Part shown: positions 38,856 through 48,429 of the stretch, piece by piece
How positions within the stretch are numbered: the first letter of the stretch is position 1
Layout: each line of letters starts with the position of its first letter
Assembly: GCF_900639915.1 (NCBI RefSeq)
Contig: NZ_CAAAID010000006.1
Location: 1-64,000 of the forward strand
Length of the DNA: 64,000 nt
Origin: Legionella nagasakiensis
GTDB lineage: Bacteria; Pseudomonadota; Gammaproteobacteria; Legionellales; Legionellaceae
Reading direction: 5' to 3'
The notes under the pieces: model-generated
Told to the model about the DNA's origin: nothing
Seen by the model: the letters and a program-made list of their open reading frames with translations, nothing else
The model's database searches: none
Position numbers and translations under genes: made by a program

Positions 38856-41420
38856 ATGACGACCACCACCTATTGTTTTTCTCTTCCCGGTATTCGCTGT
38901 GTCAATTGTGTACGGCCCATAGAAGAAGTCTTGCGTACCTGTAAAACGGTAAGGATTGAAGAATTTTCAGTGGAAGTGATCGAAAAGAAATTAACGGTCA
39001 GAATAACGGATGATGGGCGTTCACCTGCAACTATACGACAATTAATACGCGAGGCATTAGATGACGTTGGAGTGGAGGCGGTTGATATTGAATCTGCGTT
39101 GGAAGAAACGCATTCATCATTACCAGATGCGCTGGATAGAGTGGATGTAGAACCAGTTGAGAGAGAGGTACATACTCCTGACAGTCCCGTGCAAGCAGCT
39201 GAGCGCCAAAGAAAGAAAAGCGCATTTTTTAAAAAAATCTTAAATTCCCATTGGTTTCTTGGTTTTCTCGGTACAGGTGGCGGGGTTGCTTTACTGATTT
39301 TATCTCTAACAGGGATTACTTTTTCCTTACCGGTGATGATTGCTTTAGGCGCTGGAAGTATTGTGCTGTCTTTGATTTTAGGCGCGGAATCGTATTATGA
39401 AGCCATAAAAAAGCTCACTAAAACAAAGGCATTGACGATGGATACGTTATTTGCCATTAGCACATTTACCGTCATGCTGGTTTCCGTTGCTGCTTTTTTC
39501 TTTCCCTGGTTACCGATGATGTTTGAAGCCAGTCTGTTAATTTTTGGTTTTCGTCATATTGGAATCGCCATTGAAGAATCCATCAAACAAACCATTGATC
39601 TGGGCAAACATTTTAAAGATCGGGTTCCTAACGTGGTGCGTCAATTGACCCATGGCACCATGGAACAAAAATTATTGCGTGCGCTAAAACCTGGTGATGT
39701 TATTTTGATTAATCCAGGTGAGATTATTCCTATTGATGGTGTTTGTGACGTGGAGGAAAGCCATATTTTTGACACCATTGTCACAGGCTCTACCTTACCG
39801 CGGCAAATTAAGCGCGGAGAATCATTGCTCGCCGGAATGGTTCTGGCCAAAGGAGCGCCCCCTCTCCATTTAAGGGTGAGTGCATTGGCTAAAGATTCTT
39901 ATCTGGCTCAACTGGATAACCACATTGCACGCACCAATTTTGAGAAAGCACCACTGGAAACAGCAACGAATAAAATTTTACAGTATTTTATTCCCACCGT
40001 TATTTTATTTGCATTAGGCGCAGCAATGGTCATCAGCTTTTTCTTTCCACCGGCGCTGGCAATCAAATGCGCAGTGGCAGTGCTTGTGTCTGCCTGTCCT
40101 TGTACGCTGGGATTTATAACGCCTTTGGCGGTAAAAATTGGTATGAATAAAGCAGCAGAGCATGGAGTGCAATTTAAGAGTGCAAAAACCCTGCAAGAAG
40201 CGGAGCAGATAGATGGGGTTGTGTTTGATTTAAATGGCACATTAACCACAGGAGTTCCTTCTGTAAGCCATTATGAAGTCGTGGCTGACGGTGGTTTGAC
40301 GGCGAATGATTTAATGGCCTATGCCGCGGTCCTTGAGCGACATTCACAACATCCTGTGGCGAAAGCGGTTTGTAAGTTTGCTAAAGAACAAAAGATTGGT
40401 TTAGGTGCTGAGGTTCATGTAAGTGAGGTGGATCAATCAAGTCATTCTGGTTTAACGGCAAAGATCGATGGTGAATTATACATCCTTGGTAATCAAGACA
40501 TGATGATTGAACATGGTATTGTTACCCATGACTTGGCAATGACCAGAAAGCCGGTAGGTGGTGATAGTATGATTTATCTTGCCCGCGGCAATAAATTGGT
40601 GGGTTCTATCGTATTGTCTGATCCACTGCGCCATAATGCGCGTCATGCGGTAGATTCTCTTAAAGCACTAGGAAAGCAAGTCTATGTTTGCACGGGTGCA
40701 GATGCTACGACGGCGAAGCGCTACGCCAAGTTATTAGATATTCCCACGGCTAATATACGCGCTGCTTGTGCCGGTTCCTCTGGGGCCTTAATTAATGATA
40801 AAGAAGCCTATATTAAACAGCTAAAACGGCGAGGTCATCGTGTTGCTATGATTGGCGATGCGGCGAATGACGCTGTGGCAATTGCTGCGAGTGATTTTGG
40901 CATAGCTATTAAATCACGTCATGGTGATGAAGTGACTCAGCAACAGGCAGGAGCTGTCATTCAAAGCGGATCGTTGCTGCCCGTTGTCAGTGCATTTGCT
41001 GTCGCTCAGCAAACCGTTGGCAATATCAAACAAAATTTACTCATGAGTCTTGGTTATAATCTTGTTTCCATGATGGTGGCTGGTGGGTTACTTTTGGCGA
41101 TTGGCATCTCTTTAAATCCTGCGGTGGGCGTGGCTTTAATGATTTTGCAAAGCAGTTTGCTGTTACTTAACGCCTATCGTTTTAAGCAACAACCCTTGAA
41201 ACATCTGCAGACAAGCGAGTCAGACAGGATGGAACAAGCGCCACTAAGCAGCTATCGTCGCCTGCATGCCAGCATGCCGGCTCATGGTAAGCGAGTACAG
41301 CATGAGGATTCCCTTTTGGAAGAGGCTTGTCCTGTTGAAGAGAGAAGGCAACTAACCAAGATGACTCGGCCATGCGTTGAGCCACCGACGGCATCAATAA
41401 GTCAGCCCGGTTTTTGTTGA
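38856..41420 (+). CDS. Heavy-metal P1B-type ATPase with altered catalytic motifs
   Basis: An 854-residue ATPase of the CopA type by architecture. An N-terminal metal-binding domain has C15-V-N-C18, about eight transmembrane helices follow, and the membrane metal site is C414-P-C416. Several catalytic motifs deviate: TGE is TGST at 310-313, so the dephosphorylation Glu is Ser312; DKTGT is D458-LNGT, keeping the phosphorylated Asp but losing Lys and Thr; GDGxNDxP is GDAANDAV at 667-674. A His-Pro of the nucleotide domain remains (HSQHPVAKAV). An unusual ~85-residue charged C-terminal tail follows the last helix. The Shine-Dalgarno GAAGAGG precedes the ATG. It is metal-binding, but whether it pumps is unclear. 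Confidence 0.85.
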   Translation: MTTTTYCFSLPGIRCVNCVRPIEEVLRTCKTVRIEEFSVEVIEKKLTVRITDDGRSPATIRQLIREALDDVGVEAVDIESALEETHSSLPDALDRVDVEPVEREVHTPDSPVQAAERQRKKSAFFKKILNSHWFLGFLGTGGGVALLILSLTGITFSLPVMIALGAGSIVLSLILGAESYYEAIKKLTKTKALTMDTLFAISTFTVMLVSVAAFFFPWLPMMFEASLLIFGFRHIGIAIEESIKQTIDLGKHFKDRVPNVVRQLTHGTMEQKLLRALKPGDVILINPGEIIPIDGVCDVEESHIFDTIVTGSTLPRQIKRGESLLAGMVLAKGAPPLHLRVSALAKDSYLAQLDNHIARTNFEKAPLETATNKILQYFIPTVILFALGAAMVISFFFPPALAIKCAVAVLVSACPCTLGFITPLAVKIGMNKAAEHGVQFKSAKTLQEAEQIDGVVFDLNGTLTTGVPSVSHYEVVADGGLTANDLMAYAAVLERHSQHPVAKAVCKFAKEQKIGLGAEVHVSEVDQSSHSGLTAKIDGELYILGNQDMMIEHGIVTHDLAMTRKPVGGDSMIYLARGNKLVGSIVLSDPLRHNARHAVDSLKALGKQVYVCTGADATTAKRYAKLLDIPTANIRAACAGSSGALINDKEAYIKQLKRRGHRVAMIGDAANDAVAIAASDFGIAIKSRHGDEVTQQQAGAVIQSGSLLPVVSAFAVAQQTVGNIKQNLLMSLGYNLVSMMVAGGLLLAIGISLNPAVGVALMILQSSLLLLNAYRFKQQPLKHLQTSESDRMEQAPLSSYRRLHASMPAHGKRVQHEDSLLEEACPVEERRQLTKMTRPCVEPPTASISQPGFC

Positions 41421-41429
41421 ACGATGAGC

Positions 41430-41768
41430 CTAACGGTTAATCGTGATGCAAATATTTCCAGCGTTTTTAATGGCATCTGGTTTGCTGACACGCACACTTA
41501 ACTGCTTGACATGAAATTCGTCTTTTATCAGTTGCGCTACTTTTTCTGCGACGGTTTCAATTAAATGAAAGCGATTGGATTCCACGAATGAGGTGACGCG
41601 CTGGCAAAGTTGCTCATAGTCAATCGTATTGGCCAGTTTATCATGACAGTTTGAAAAATCCGACGGAATATTAATGTCGATGAGCAAGCGCTGAAGAATG
41701 CGTTGTTCCCAATCGTGGACGCCAATATAGGTGGTCATACGCAGCGATGAAATATCAAGATGATCCAT
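41430..41768 (-). CDS. folB: Dihydroneopterin aldolase
   Basis: Cleaves 7,8-dihydroneopterin in folate synthesis. It is 112 residues, near the usual ~120. Family features are IGVHDWEQRILQRLLIDINI near the N-terminus, TIDYEQLCQRV and FHLIETVAEKVAQLI with the catalytic Glu, and the C-terminal VRVSKPDAIKNAG with the conserved Lys-Pro. It is convergent with the metal ATPase (9-bp gap) and on the same strand as the phospholipase-like gene upstream. Confidence 0.9.
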   Translation of the reverse strand: MDHLDISSLRMTTYIGVHDWEQRILQRLLIDINIPSDFSNCHDKLANTIDYEQLCQRVTSFVESNRFHLIETVAEKVAQLIKDEFHVKQLSVRVSKPDAIKNAGNICITINR

Positions 41769-41819
41769 TTATCCATTCATCCTAAAAAAGACATAAGCAA
41801 GAGTAACTTGATTTTAAGC

Positions 41820-43478
41820 TCAGGTAAAATTGAATGTTGTTGCTTTTCCAAGATCATGTCCAGCGTCTGGTTGCGTGCTTGCTTCGGAGGCAGCCATTCG
41901 GCGATCAAATAGACCTGCTTCAGGCTTTCTTGCCGGTGGGGTCATGCGCCATGCACCGACTTGATCCGCATGGGTTAAATCCATAGTCACACTGCCTTGG
42001 GGAACCGGTCTCAGGCTCCTCGATGTTGTATGGCGCTCAAACCGTTGTTCGTCCTGTTGTATTTCCTGTTCTCTTTCTCTGCTGATGGCCATGATTTTGG
42101 GTGAATAAATAAAACCCAACACTCGCAGCTTAAACACTAACTTGAATGCCCCCCAATAAGTCAGTTTTTCATAGCCATTGTCTTGCGGATTTTGCAAGAT
42201 GCGTTGATATTCTGTTGGAGAAAGCATGCGGATGCGGCTCAAGTCCGAACGGACATACACCGTACCATCCTGGCCTTGTATCAGCAAGGGCTGAGTCTGG
42301 CGTTTGCTGTAATCAATTTCTGGTAAAAAGGCCAAGCCGCCATAGTCTTGGGAGCGACGTATCTCGCCTTTTGTTCTGGCAAGATAGATATCCCCTAACG
42401 AATTATCCATGCCATTGATCAGCATGTTACTGTTTTCTGCATTATCCCGTTGTAAATACGTGCCATCGCCATAGGCAGCATTGTCTTCACGAATCATGCG
42501 AAATGGCTTGTCAGCTGACGTGTAGGGCGCGTGCCGTTCGGGTTGAAATGGGTCGGTGACGGTAACACCATCGGAATTATCTTCATTATGCATGTTATTA
42601 ATTAAGATGCTTCCCCAAACGCCAAATTGTTCTGGCATGCTTTGACGAAGCCTGCCGATACGGCTTATATGGCCACCAGCATAATGATCAGAATAAAAAT
42701 GCATGGCAAACAAATCCTGGCCAATGGCCAGGGCATGGTAGCGGTGCATGAGTTCGTTGTAGAGGATCTTATTATCCGTAATTTGCGAGACTAGATTGAA
42801 TTTTTCCGGATTTAAACGGATTTTCTGCAGAGCATCACGAAGGGTTTGCGGAACCTCTTCATCCGTTTCTACGACACTTCCTTTAGCCAGTCGTTCGCAG
42901 TAATAAGCCAGGTGAGCATGTTGCAAGGCGGTGTGATGCCCGACAATATAGGCTCGTGCTGACCAAGGGGCAAAATGCGCTTCATTCTCATTTAGCTTTT
43001 TACCATAGTCTTTAACTGTCCAGCTGTAGACCAATTGCTGGACTAAACTGTTTAAAGAACTAAAAAAAGGAATATAAGTACGTTTTTCAATCGCATAAAT
43101 GCGATCAGTATCACGTTTCTTAACGGCAGGGGAAGCCAGATCACTGTAGGCACCATGGAATGCGGCATTTTCTTCGGGGAATACACGTTCATGAAATAAT
43201 TGTTCATTTTCCGCAATGATGTCACGATTTCTGGGTGGCAATTGCAGCCGTTTTCCCCAACCTGGAAGCGTGTAGTAATCACCGGCCAAAGCAACGATGT
43301 CGCCTGCACTTAATTCCAGATCAAGCGGCACCGGCACGTCATCGATGGTTTGCATCATCTTGATAAATAGTTTATTTTCTTCCGCTGGCGATAAATTATC
43401 GCTGCCGCGTAAATAAGGATTCTCGATTTTCTCTATGCGGATTTGATCACCCGCCGCTTTATGTTCGTAAGTTTCCAT
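41820..43478 (-). CDS. Zinc-dependent phospholipase C-like protein, putative effector
   Basis: A 552-residue protein with no signal peptide. I place it with bacterial zinc phospholipase C-like proteins (Pseudomonas fluorescens type, the family of L. pneumophila PlcC/CegC1). Evidence: GDIVALAGDYYTL at 59-71, histidines at 168 and 181-187, then FAMHFYSDHYAGGHISRIGR (H260, D264, H265, H270), and INNMHNEDNSDG with H297, in the usual order of metal ligands. The C-terminal ~100 residues are charged and of low complexity. The lack of a Sec signal fits Dot/Icm export as for PlcC. The start is ATG 43478 (a GTG precedes it). Lipid specificity and secretion are inference. Confidence 0.55.
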   Translation of the reverse strand: METYEHKAAGDQIRIEKIENPYLRGSDNLSPAEENKLFIKMMQTIDDVPVPLDLELSAGDIVALAGDYYTLPGWGKRLQLPPRNRDIIAENEQLFHERVFPEENAAFHGAYSDLASPAVKKRDTDRIYAIEKRTYIPFFSSLNSLVQQLVYSWTVKDYGKKLNENEAHFAPWSARAYIVGHHTALQHAHLAYYCERLAKGSVVETDEEVPQTLRDALQKIRLNPEKFNLVSQITDNKILYNELMHRYHALAIGQDLFAMHFYSDHYAGGHISRIGRLRQSMPEQFGVWGSILINNMHNEDNSDGVTVTDPFQPERHAPYTSADKPFRMIREDNAAYGDGTYLQRDNAENSNMLINGMDNSLGDIYLARTKGEIRRSQDYGGLAFLPEIDYSKRQTQPLLIQGQDGTVYVRSDLSRIRMLSPTEYQRILQNPQDNGYEKLTYWGAFKLVFKLRVLGFIYSPKIMAISREREQEIQQDEQRFERHTTSRSLRPVPQGSVTMDLTHADQVGAWRMTPPARKPEAGLFDRRMAASEASTQPDAGHDLGKATTFNFT

Positions 43479-43651
43479 CACTATTTTCTCAATTTTTAAT
43501 TTATTAAGTATATCGGCTTTATCTTAAGTGTGTATTAAATAAGAATTTTGGAAGAAGCTTAATCTCATGAGGATGCGATCTAGAATAGGTGGGGTAGTCT
43601 ATCAAATTTTTATGCTAAAATTTAATTTTTTCAGGCATAGTGTGTTGTTTT

Positions 43652-44719
43652 ATGGTCGATGTAAGCGAATCGCTGTTTATCCGTAGTTTACAAAAGAAAC
43701 GCGTTGAACGTACGCCGGTATGGTTAATGCGTCAGGCGGGCCGGTATTTACCTGAATATCGAGCCGTGCGTGAGGAGGCTGGGAGTTTTTTAAATTTATG
43801 TAAAAATCCACAACTGGCCTGCGAAGTGACTCTCCAGCCTTTACGACGTTTTGCGCTCGATGCGGCCATTTTATTTTCCGATATTTTAACGATTCCAGAT
43901 GCTATGGGTTTGGAACTGTATTTTGTTGAAGGCGAAGGACCATGTTTTAAAAAACCGCTTCGTGGTGCTGGTGATATTGAGAATTTACCAACGCCACAAG
44001 CAAGAGAGGCATTAGGATATGTCATGGATGCCGTTCGGCTTATTCGTCGGGAAATGCCAGTCGATTTGCCGTTAATAGGTTTTGCTGGCAGTCCCTGGAC
44101 GCTTGCTTGTTATATGGTTGAGGGAAGCAGTAGTCGTGATTTTAAACAGGTTTTACGGCTGATGTATACTGAGCCTGCCGCCATGCATCAATTGCTGAAA
44201 AAACTAGTGCATGCTGTTACGGATTATTTACAGGAGCAAATACAGGCTGGTGTGAATGCCTTAATGCTTTTTGATACGTGGGGGGGCATTTTAACCACAC
44301 AAAATTATCAGAATTTTTCCCTGAATTATATGACCATGATTGTTAAACGGATCAAGGAGAATCATCCAAACATCCCTATTATATTATTTACAAAGGGGGG
44401 TGGGCAATGGCTGCGTCAAATGGCTGATTCAGGCTGTGATGCTTTGGGTGTTGATTGGACATGCGATCTTGTTGCAGCGCGTGCTCAGGTCGGTGAGTTA
44501 GTGGCTTTGCAGGGGAATCTTGATCCTACTGTTTTACTGACGTCACCACAATGCATCCATCATCAAGTCAGGCAGGTCTTAGCATCTTATGGCCAAGGCT
44601 CCGGACATGTATTTAATTTAGGTCATGGTATAACACCAGATGTTCCACCGGAGCACGTAGCAGCTTTAGTGGAGGCTGTTCATGAATATAGCCCTGAATA
44701 TCATATTGAGACATCATGA
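43652..44719 (+). CDS. hemE: Uroporphyrinogen decarboxylase
   Basis: Converts uroporphyrinogen III to coproporphyrinogen III in heme synthesis. It has 355 residues. The N-terminal signature is TPVWLMRQAGRYLPEYRA. The substrate-binding FSDILTIPDAMG, GFAGSPWTLACYMVEG and FNLGHGITPDVPPEHV are complete. I chose ATG 43652 over the GTG at 43640 by comparison with the usual N-terminus. Its stop overlaps the next gene's start by 4 bp. Confidence 0.96.
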   Translation: MVDVSESLFIRSLQKKRVERTPVWLMRQAGRYLPEYRAVREEAGSFLNLCKNPQLACEVTLQPLRRFALDAAILFSDILTIPDAMGLELYFVEGEGPCFKKPLRGAGDIENLPTPQAREALGYVMDAVRLIRREMPVDLPLIGFAGSPWTLACYMVEGSSSRDFKQVLRLMYTEPAAMHQLLKKLVHAVTDYLQEQIQAGVNALMLFDTWGGILTTQNYQNFSLNYMTMIVKRIKENHPNIPIILFTKGGGQWLRQMADSGCDALGVDWTCDLVAARAQVGELVALQGNLDPTVLLTSPQCIHHQVRQVLASYGQGSGHVFNLGHGITPDVPPEHVAALVEAVHEYSPEYHIETS

Positions 44720-45702
44720 TTATAAAAAGTTCATTTAAGCCAGCTTGGTGGTTGGCTAATCCTCACGCCCAGACCGTCTACCCTACACTGGTTCGTCGAT
44801 TGATGGCTCCTATTGATCGTCTTGAACGATTTGAGCTTCCTGATGGAGATTTTATTGATTTGGCATGGGCGGTCAATGGTTTGGGAGCGGATACCCCTTT
44901 GGTAGTGTTGCTGCATGGTTTGGGTGGCAGTATGAATTCAGCTTATGTTGGTGGTTTGCTGAGTGCTTTTAATCAATGTGGTTGGCGCGGCGTATTAATG
45001 CATTTTCGTGGAGCAGGGTCAGAACCTAACCGTTTGCTGCGTGCTTATCACTCAGGTGATACGAGTGATTTGGCTTATTTTATGGAAACATTAGCCCAGC
45101 GAGAACCGCATACTAAAAAAGCCCTTGTAGGAATATCATTAGGGGGAAATGTCTTATTAAAATGGTTTGGTGAGCAGGCCAGGCAATCCTGCGTGCAAAC
45201 AGGCGTCGCGGTGTCTGTGCCCTTCCAGTTACGTTTGGCAGCTGATCGCATGAATCGGGGGTTATCACGGGTTTATCAAGCTTACTTATTAAGAGAAATG
45301 CGTGTTATATTCGCGCGTAAATTGAAAGAGCATGCCAATAAACTCCCTTCTTCCTTAAGAGATTTAAGGTATGTTGATTCATTACGTTGCTTCTGGACGT
45401 TTGATGATCACATAACGGCACCGCTTCATGGGTTTGCGAATGTCCATGCATATTACCGTGAGGCAAGTTCGTGGCAGTATTTATCTAAAATTGCAACACC
45501 AACCTTGATTATTCATGCGCTGGATGATCCTTTCATGACCCCAGACGTTTTACCAAAAGAAGGGGAATTATCTCATTGCGTTACTTTGGAACTAAGTCGT
45601 AAAGGCGGGCACGTCGGTTTTATTAGTGGTCATGTACCTGGCTTACCCATTTATTGGCTTGATCATCGCATTCCTGAGCACTTAAAAAATTACTTGAATT
45701 AA
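44716..45702 (+). CDS. YheT-type alpha/beta hydrolase
   Basis: An alpha/beta hydrolase of 328 residues in the YheT/ABHD1-3 group. The N-terminal FKPAWWLANPHAQTVYPTL is a signature of this group. VVLLHGLGGSMNSAY supplies the oxyanion region, GISLGGNVLLKW the nucleophile Ser, LIIHALDDPFMTPDV the acid, and KGGHVGFISG the His. It overlaps hemE by 4 bp and converges on the DAHP synthase gene. The substrate is unknown; eukaryotic relatives act on esters and phospholipids. Confidence 0.88.
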   Translation: MIIKSSFKPAWWLANPHAQTVYPTLVRRLMAPIDRLERFELPDGDFIDLAWAVNGLGADTPLVVLLHGLGGSMNSAYVGGLLSAFNQCGWRGVLMHFRGAGSEPNRLLRAYHSGDTSDLAYFMETLAQREPHTKKALVGISLGGNVLLKWFGEQARQSCVQTGVAVSVPFQLRLAADRMNRGLSRVYQAYLLREMRVIFARKLKEHANKLPSSLRDLRYVDSLRCFWTFDDHITAPLHGFANVHAYYREASSWQYLSKIATPTLIIHALDDPFMTPDVLPKEGELSHCVTLELSRKGGHVGFISGHVPGLPIYWLDHRIPEHLKNYLN

Positions 45703-45711
45703 GAACTGTCT

Positions 45712-47055
45712 CTAAGATCGGTTGACGGATTTAAATTTTCGACTCAATTGAATGGCCATTTCCAAAGATTGTTCGTAATTTAAACGAGGGTCGACTAACG
45801 TATGATAGGCGTGTTTTAAATCATCTGCGGCCAATCCTCTCGCACCACCAATGCATTCTGTTACATTGTCTCCAGTCAATTCAAAATGCACGCCACCCAG
45901 GTAACTTCCCAATTCCCGATGAATGTTTAATGCTTGTTGGAGCTCATGCAGAATATTATCAAAATGTCGGGTTTTGATTCCTTCGGCGGTTGTTTCAGTA
46001 TTGCCATGCATGGGATCGCAAGACCAGGTTACTGGTATTTGAGTTGCTCTCACGGCTTCAATAAGTGGGGGGAGTTGGCGTGCAATCTCTTTCGCTCCCA
46101 TGCGACTGATGAGCAGCACTCTCCCTTCTTCTCGTTGCGGGTTAAGAATATTTAATAATTCACTAATCCATTCAGCTGTGGCGGCCGGACCTATTTTAAT
46201 TCCTATGGGATTTTGCACGCCGCGTAAAAATTCAACATGTGCACTGTCCAGTTTAGCGGTACGCATGCCTATCCAAGGCAAATGAGTGGACATATTATAC
46301 CATAATCCATCTTGCGATTGACGTGTCAGTGCTTGCTCATAATGCAGATGTAAAGCTTCATGGGAGGTGTAAAAGTCTACATCATTCAAATTGCTGTTGC
46401 GTAAACCATCAATGGACTCAAGAAAATCCATTGAGTCAGCTATTGAGCGTACGATGGCATGATATTCTTCTGCCTGTGTGGAGTGTTCAACAAAACGTAA
46501 ATCCCAGCGTTGGGGATGATGGAGATCGGCGAATCCGCCAGCAAGAAGCGCGCGAATAAAATTCAAAGTCATAGCGGCGCAACTATAGCCTTGCAGCATT
46601 AATTTAGGATTTGGGGTACGTGCTTCTGCACTGAATTCTGGGGAATTAACCAGATCGCCTCGATAACTAGGCAGGGTGACGCCATCAATGGTTTCATAAT
46701 CCGATGAGCGTGGTTTTGCATACTGTCCTGCAATGCGTCCAATACGGATGATGGGTTTACGCATGCCATAAATCAATACCAAACTCATTTGTAAAAGAAT
46801 TTTGAGTTTGTTGCTGATGATGTCTGCGCAGCAATCCTGAAACGATTCGGCGCAATCACCGCCTTGTAAAATAAATGCTTCACCGCGACCGGCGCGGGCA
46901 ATGGCTTGTTTCAGGTTCTTTATTTCACCATTACTGACTAAAGGGGGTAATTGGTTTAACTGCTCGACCACGCGCGCCAACTGAGCTTCATCAGGATAAC
47001 TGGCTGATTGTTCGTATTGATATTGAAGCCAGGAGGTTAAAGACCATTCACCCAT
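45712..47055 (-). CDS. Class II DAHP synthase
   Basis: First enzyme of the shikimate pathway (phosphoenolpyruvate plus erythrose 4-phosphate). It is of the plant-like class II type, 447 residues from ATG 47055. The N-terminal WSLTSWLQYQYEQSASYPD and AFILQGGDCAESFQDC with the metal Cys are typical. RIGRIAGQYAKPRS, PHPQRWDLRF-like and VHFELTGDNVTECIGG also match. An in-frame TTG upstream (47088) is less likely to be used. The E. coli-type class I enzymes differ entirely in sequence. Confidence 0.93.
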   Translation of the reverse strand: MGEWSLTSWLQYQYEQSASYPDEAQLARVVEQLNQLPPLVSNGEIKNLKQAIARAGRGEAFILQGGDCAESFQDCCADIISNKLKILLQMSLVLIYGMRKPIIRIGRIAGQYAKPRSSDYETIDGVTLPSYRGDLVNSPEFSAEARTPNPKLMLQGYSCAAMTLNFIRALLAGGFADLHHPQRWDLRFVEHSTQAEEYHAIVRSIADSMDFLESIDGLRNSNLNDVDFYTSHEALHLHYEQALTRQSQDGLWYNMSTHLPWIGMRTAKLDSAHVEFLRGVQNPIGIKIGPAATAEWISELLNILNPQREEGRVLLISRMGAKEIARQLPPLIEAVRATQIPVTWSCDPMHGNTETTAEGIKTRHFDNILHELQQALNIHRELGSYLGGVHFELTGDNVTECIGGARGLAADDLKHAYHTLVDPRLNYEQSLEMAIQLSRKFKSVNRS

Positions 47056-47171
47056 GAAAAACCCATTATTGCTTGTATAAAAATCCAAGTATGCAATGAA
47101 TGAACAATCACTGCAAGCAGTTCAAGCGTTCGGTCTGTGACTGGTGATGTTAATGAATGATTTAAGCATTC

Positions 47172-47630
47172 CTATTGAATACCAAACCAGCCACCCGTAT
47201 CACCGCCGGCCCAGCACTCAATGTTTTTGCATGATGTAATTTTTTCTGAACATAGTTTTTTAAATGATTCAGCTTTGCTGATATCTTGATGTTCATAATG
47301 TTCAGGTTGACATATACGTTGGAGATATTGACCCTTGACACGGACTTGTCCCATGACGTAAATGGTGGGCGACACGGAATAAACGCCAGATTGATGTGAA
47401 TAGCATGCAATATAACAGCCTGGTGTTTCTGCATAACTGTTATCGGTTGGCAGCCATTTTTTTTCTGTGCCAGGATGGGGATAGTTGGTAACTTGATGCT
47501 CTATCACATAAACAGGAAATGGAGAAGGCAACAAACCCATTTCAGTATCCTTTGAGATGAATGGTGTATCATTTGCAAACGCAATGGAAATACATAAAGC
47601 AGATATTAACCATCCTATGAATCCGTTCAT
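47172..47630 (-). CDS. Small exported cysteine-rich protein
   Basis: A 152-residue protein with an N-terminal signal peptide at about 1-19 (ends AFA). The mature part has seven cysteines, including GCYIACYSH, RICQPEHY, LCSEKITSCKNIECWAGG. It is rich in Pro and Tyr in its first half. I do not recognise the family. It lies upstream of DAHP synthase on the minus strand, divergent from grpE, and the gene start is 182 bp from the grpE start. A disulfide-stabilised periplasmic or secreted protein is likely. Confidence 0.5.
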   Translation of the reverse strand: MNGFIGWLISALCISIAFANDTPFISKDTEMGLLPSPFPVYVIEHQVTNYPHPGTEKKWLPTDNSYAETPGCYIACYSHQSGVYSVSPTIYVMGQVRVKGQYLQRICQPEHYEHQDISKAESFKKLCSEKITSCKNIECWAGGDTGGWFGIQ

Positions 47631-47746
47631 GGTAATTCCTGTTGAATGTAAAGTGTATGTGCTTAGTATAGACTATCGGATAAATGTGCATAATAGGCAA
47701 TGATTGTTATTGTGCAAGCAAATAACAGGGAAAAATTATTTCTAGA

Positions 47747-47776
47747 CTTGATTTCTGAATGATTTGCCCCTATTTA
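47747..47776 (+). promoter_or_regulatory. RpoH (sigma-32)-type promoter for grpE
   Basis: CTTGAT at 47747-47752 and CCCCTATTTA at 47767-47776 are separated by 14 bp, close to the CTTGAAA / CCCCAT-T heat-shock consensus. The grpE ATG is 36 bp farther. Confidence 0.75.
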
Positions 47777-47812
47777 ACAGGCATTCGTGCTTTTTAGGTT
47801 CTGGAGTTTTAC

Positions 47813-48412
47813 ATGAGCAAAAAAACAACAAAAGATTGGCAAAAAGTGAGAGAAGAGAATGAATTGCAAGATGAACAGGGGTTTGATGAGCTGTTGAATC
47901 CTGAAGAAGAATCTGAGTCGACTGGCAGCGCGCTTGAACATCCTTCTTATCTTGAATTAGAAGAAAAATTAACGCTTGCCGAGCAAAAAGCCCATGAACA
48001 TTGGGAAAAGTCTGTACGAGCGCTTGCTGAATTGGATAACGTTCGTCGGCGAGCTGAGCGAGACGTAGCTAACGCACATCGTTATGGCTTGGAGAAATTT
48101 GTTCATTCGCTTTTACCGGTTATAGACAGTTTGGAGCAGGCTTTGCAGCTTGCCGCCCAGGAAGCAGATTCAGCCATGCGTGAAGGGCTTGAGCTGACGA
48201 TGAAGTTGTTTCTGGATAGTTTACAAAAATATAATGTAGAGCCATTGGATCCTCAAGGCATGCCGTTTGACCCTCAGTTTCATGAAGCCATGTCCATGCA
48301 GGAATCAAGCGATGTGTCCCCGAATACGGTTCTGGCAGTTTTTCAAAAAGGGTATAAGCTTAATGATCGAGTCATTCGCCCAGCCAGAGTCATTGTCGCC
48401 AAAGGTAAATAA
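47813..48412 (+). CDS. grpE: GrpE nucleotide exchange factor
   Basis: Releases ADP from DnaK; a dimer with a long N-terminal helix pair and a C-terminal beta domain. It is 199 residues. The acidic N-terminus is followed by a coiled coil (about 55-115) with RALAELDNVRRRAERDV, and the conserved C-terminal half has GLELTMKLFLDSLQKYNVEP, FDPQFHEAMSM and RVIRPARVIVAKG. It heads the grpE-dnaK-dnaJ heat-shock run. Confidence 0.96.
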   Translation: MSKKTTKDWQKVREENELQDEQGFDELLNPEEESESTGSALEHPSYLELEEKLTLAEQKAHEHWEKSVRALAELDNVRRRAERDVANAHRYGLEKFVHSLLPVIDSLEQALQLAAQEADSAMREGLELTMKLFLDSLQKYNVEPLDPQGMPFDPQFHEAMSMQESSDVSPNTVLAVFQKGYKLNDRVIRPARVIVAKGK

Positions 48413-48429
48413 CAAAGAAATGGATACGG

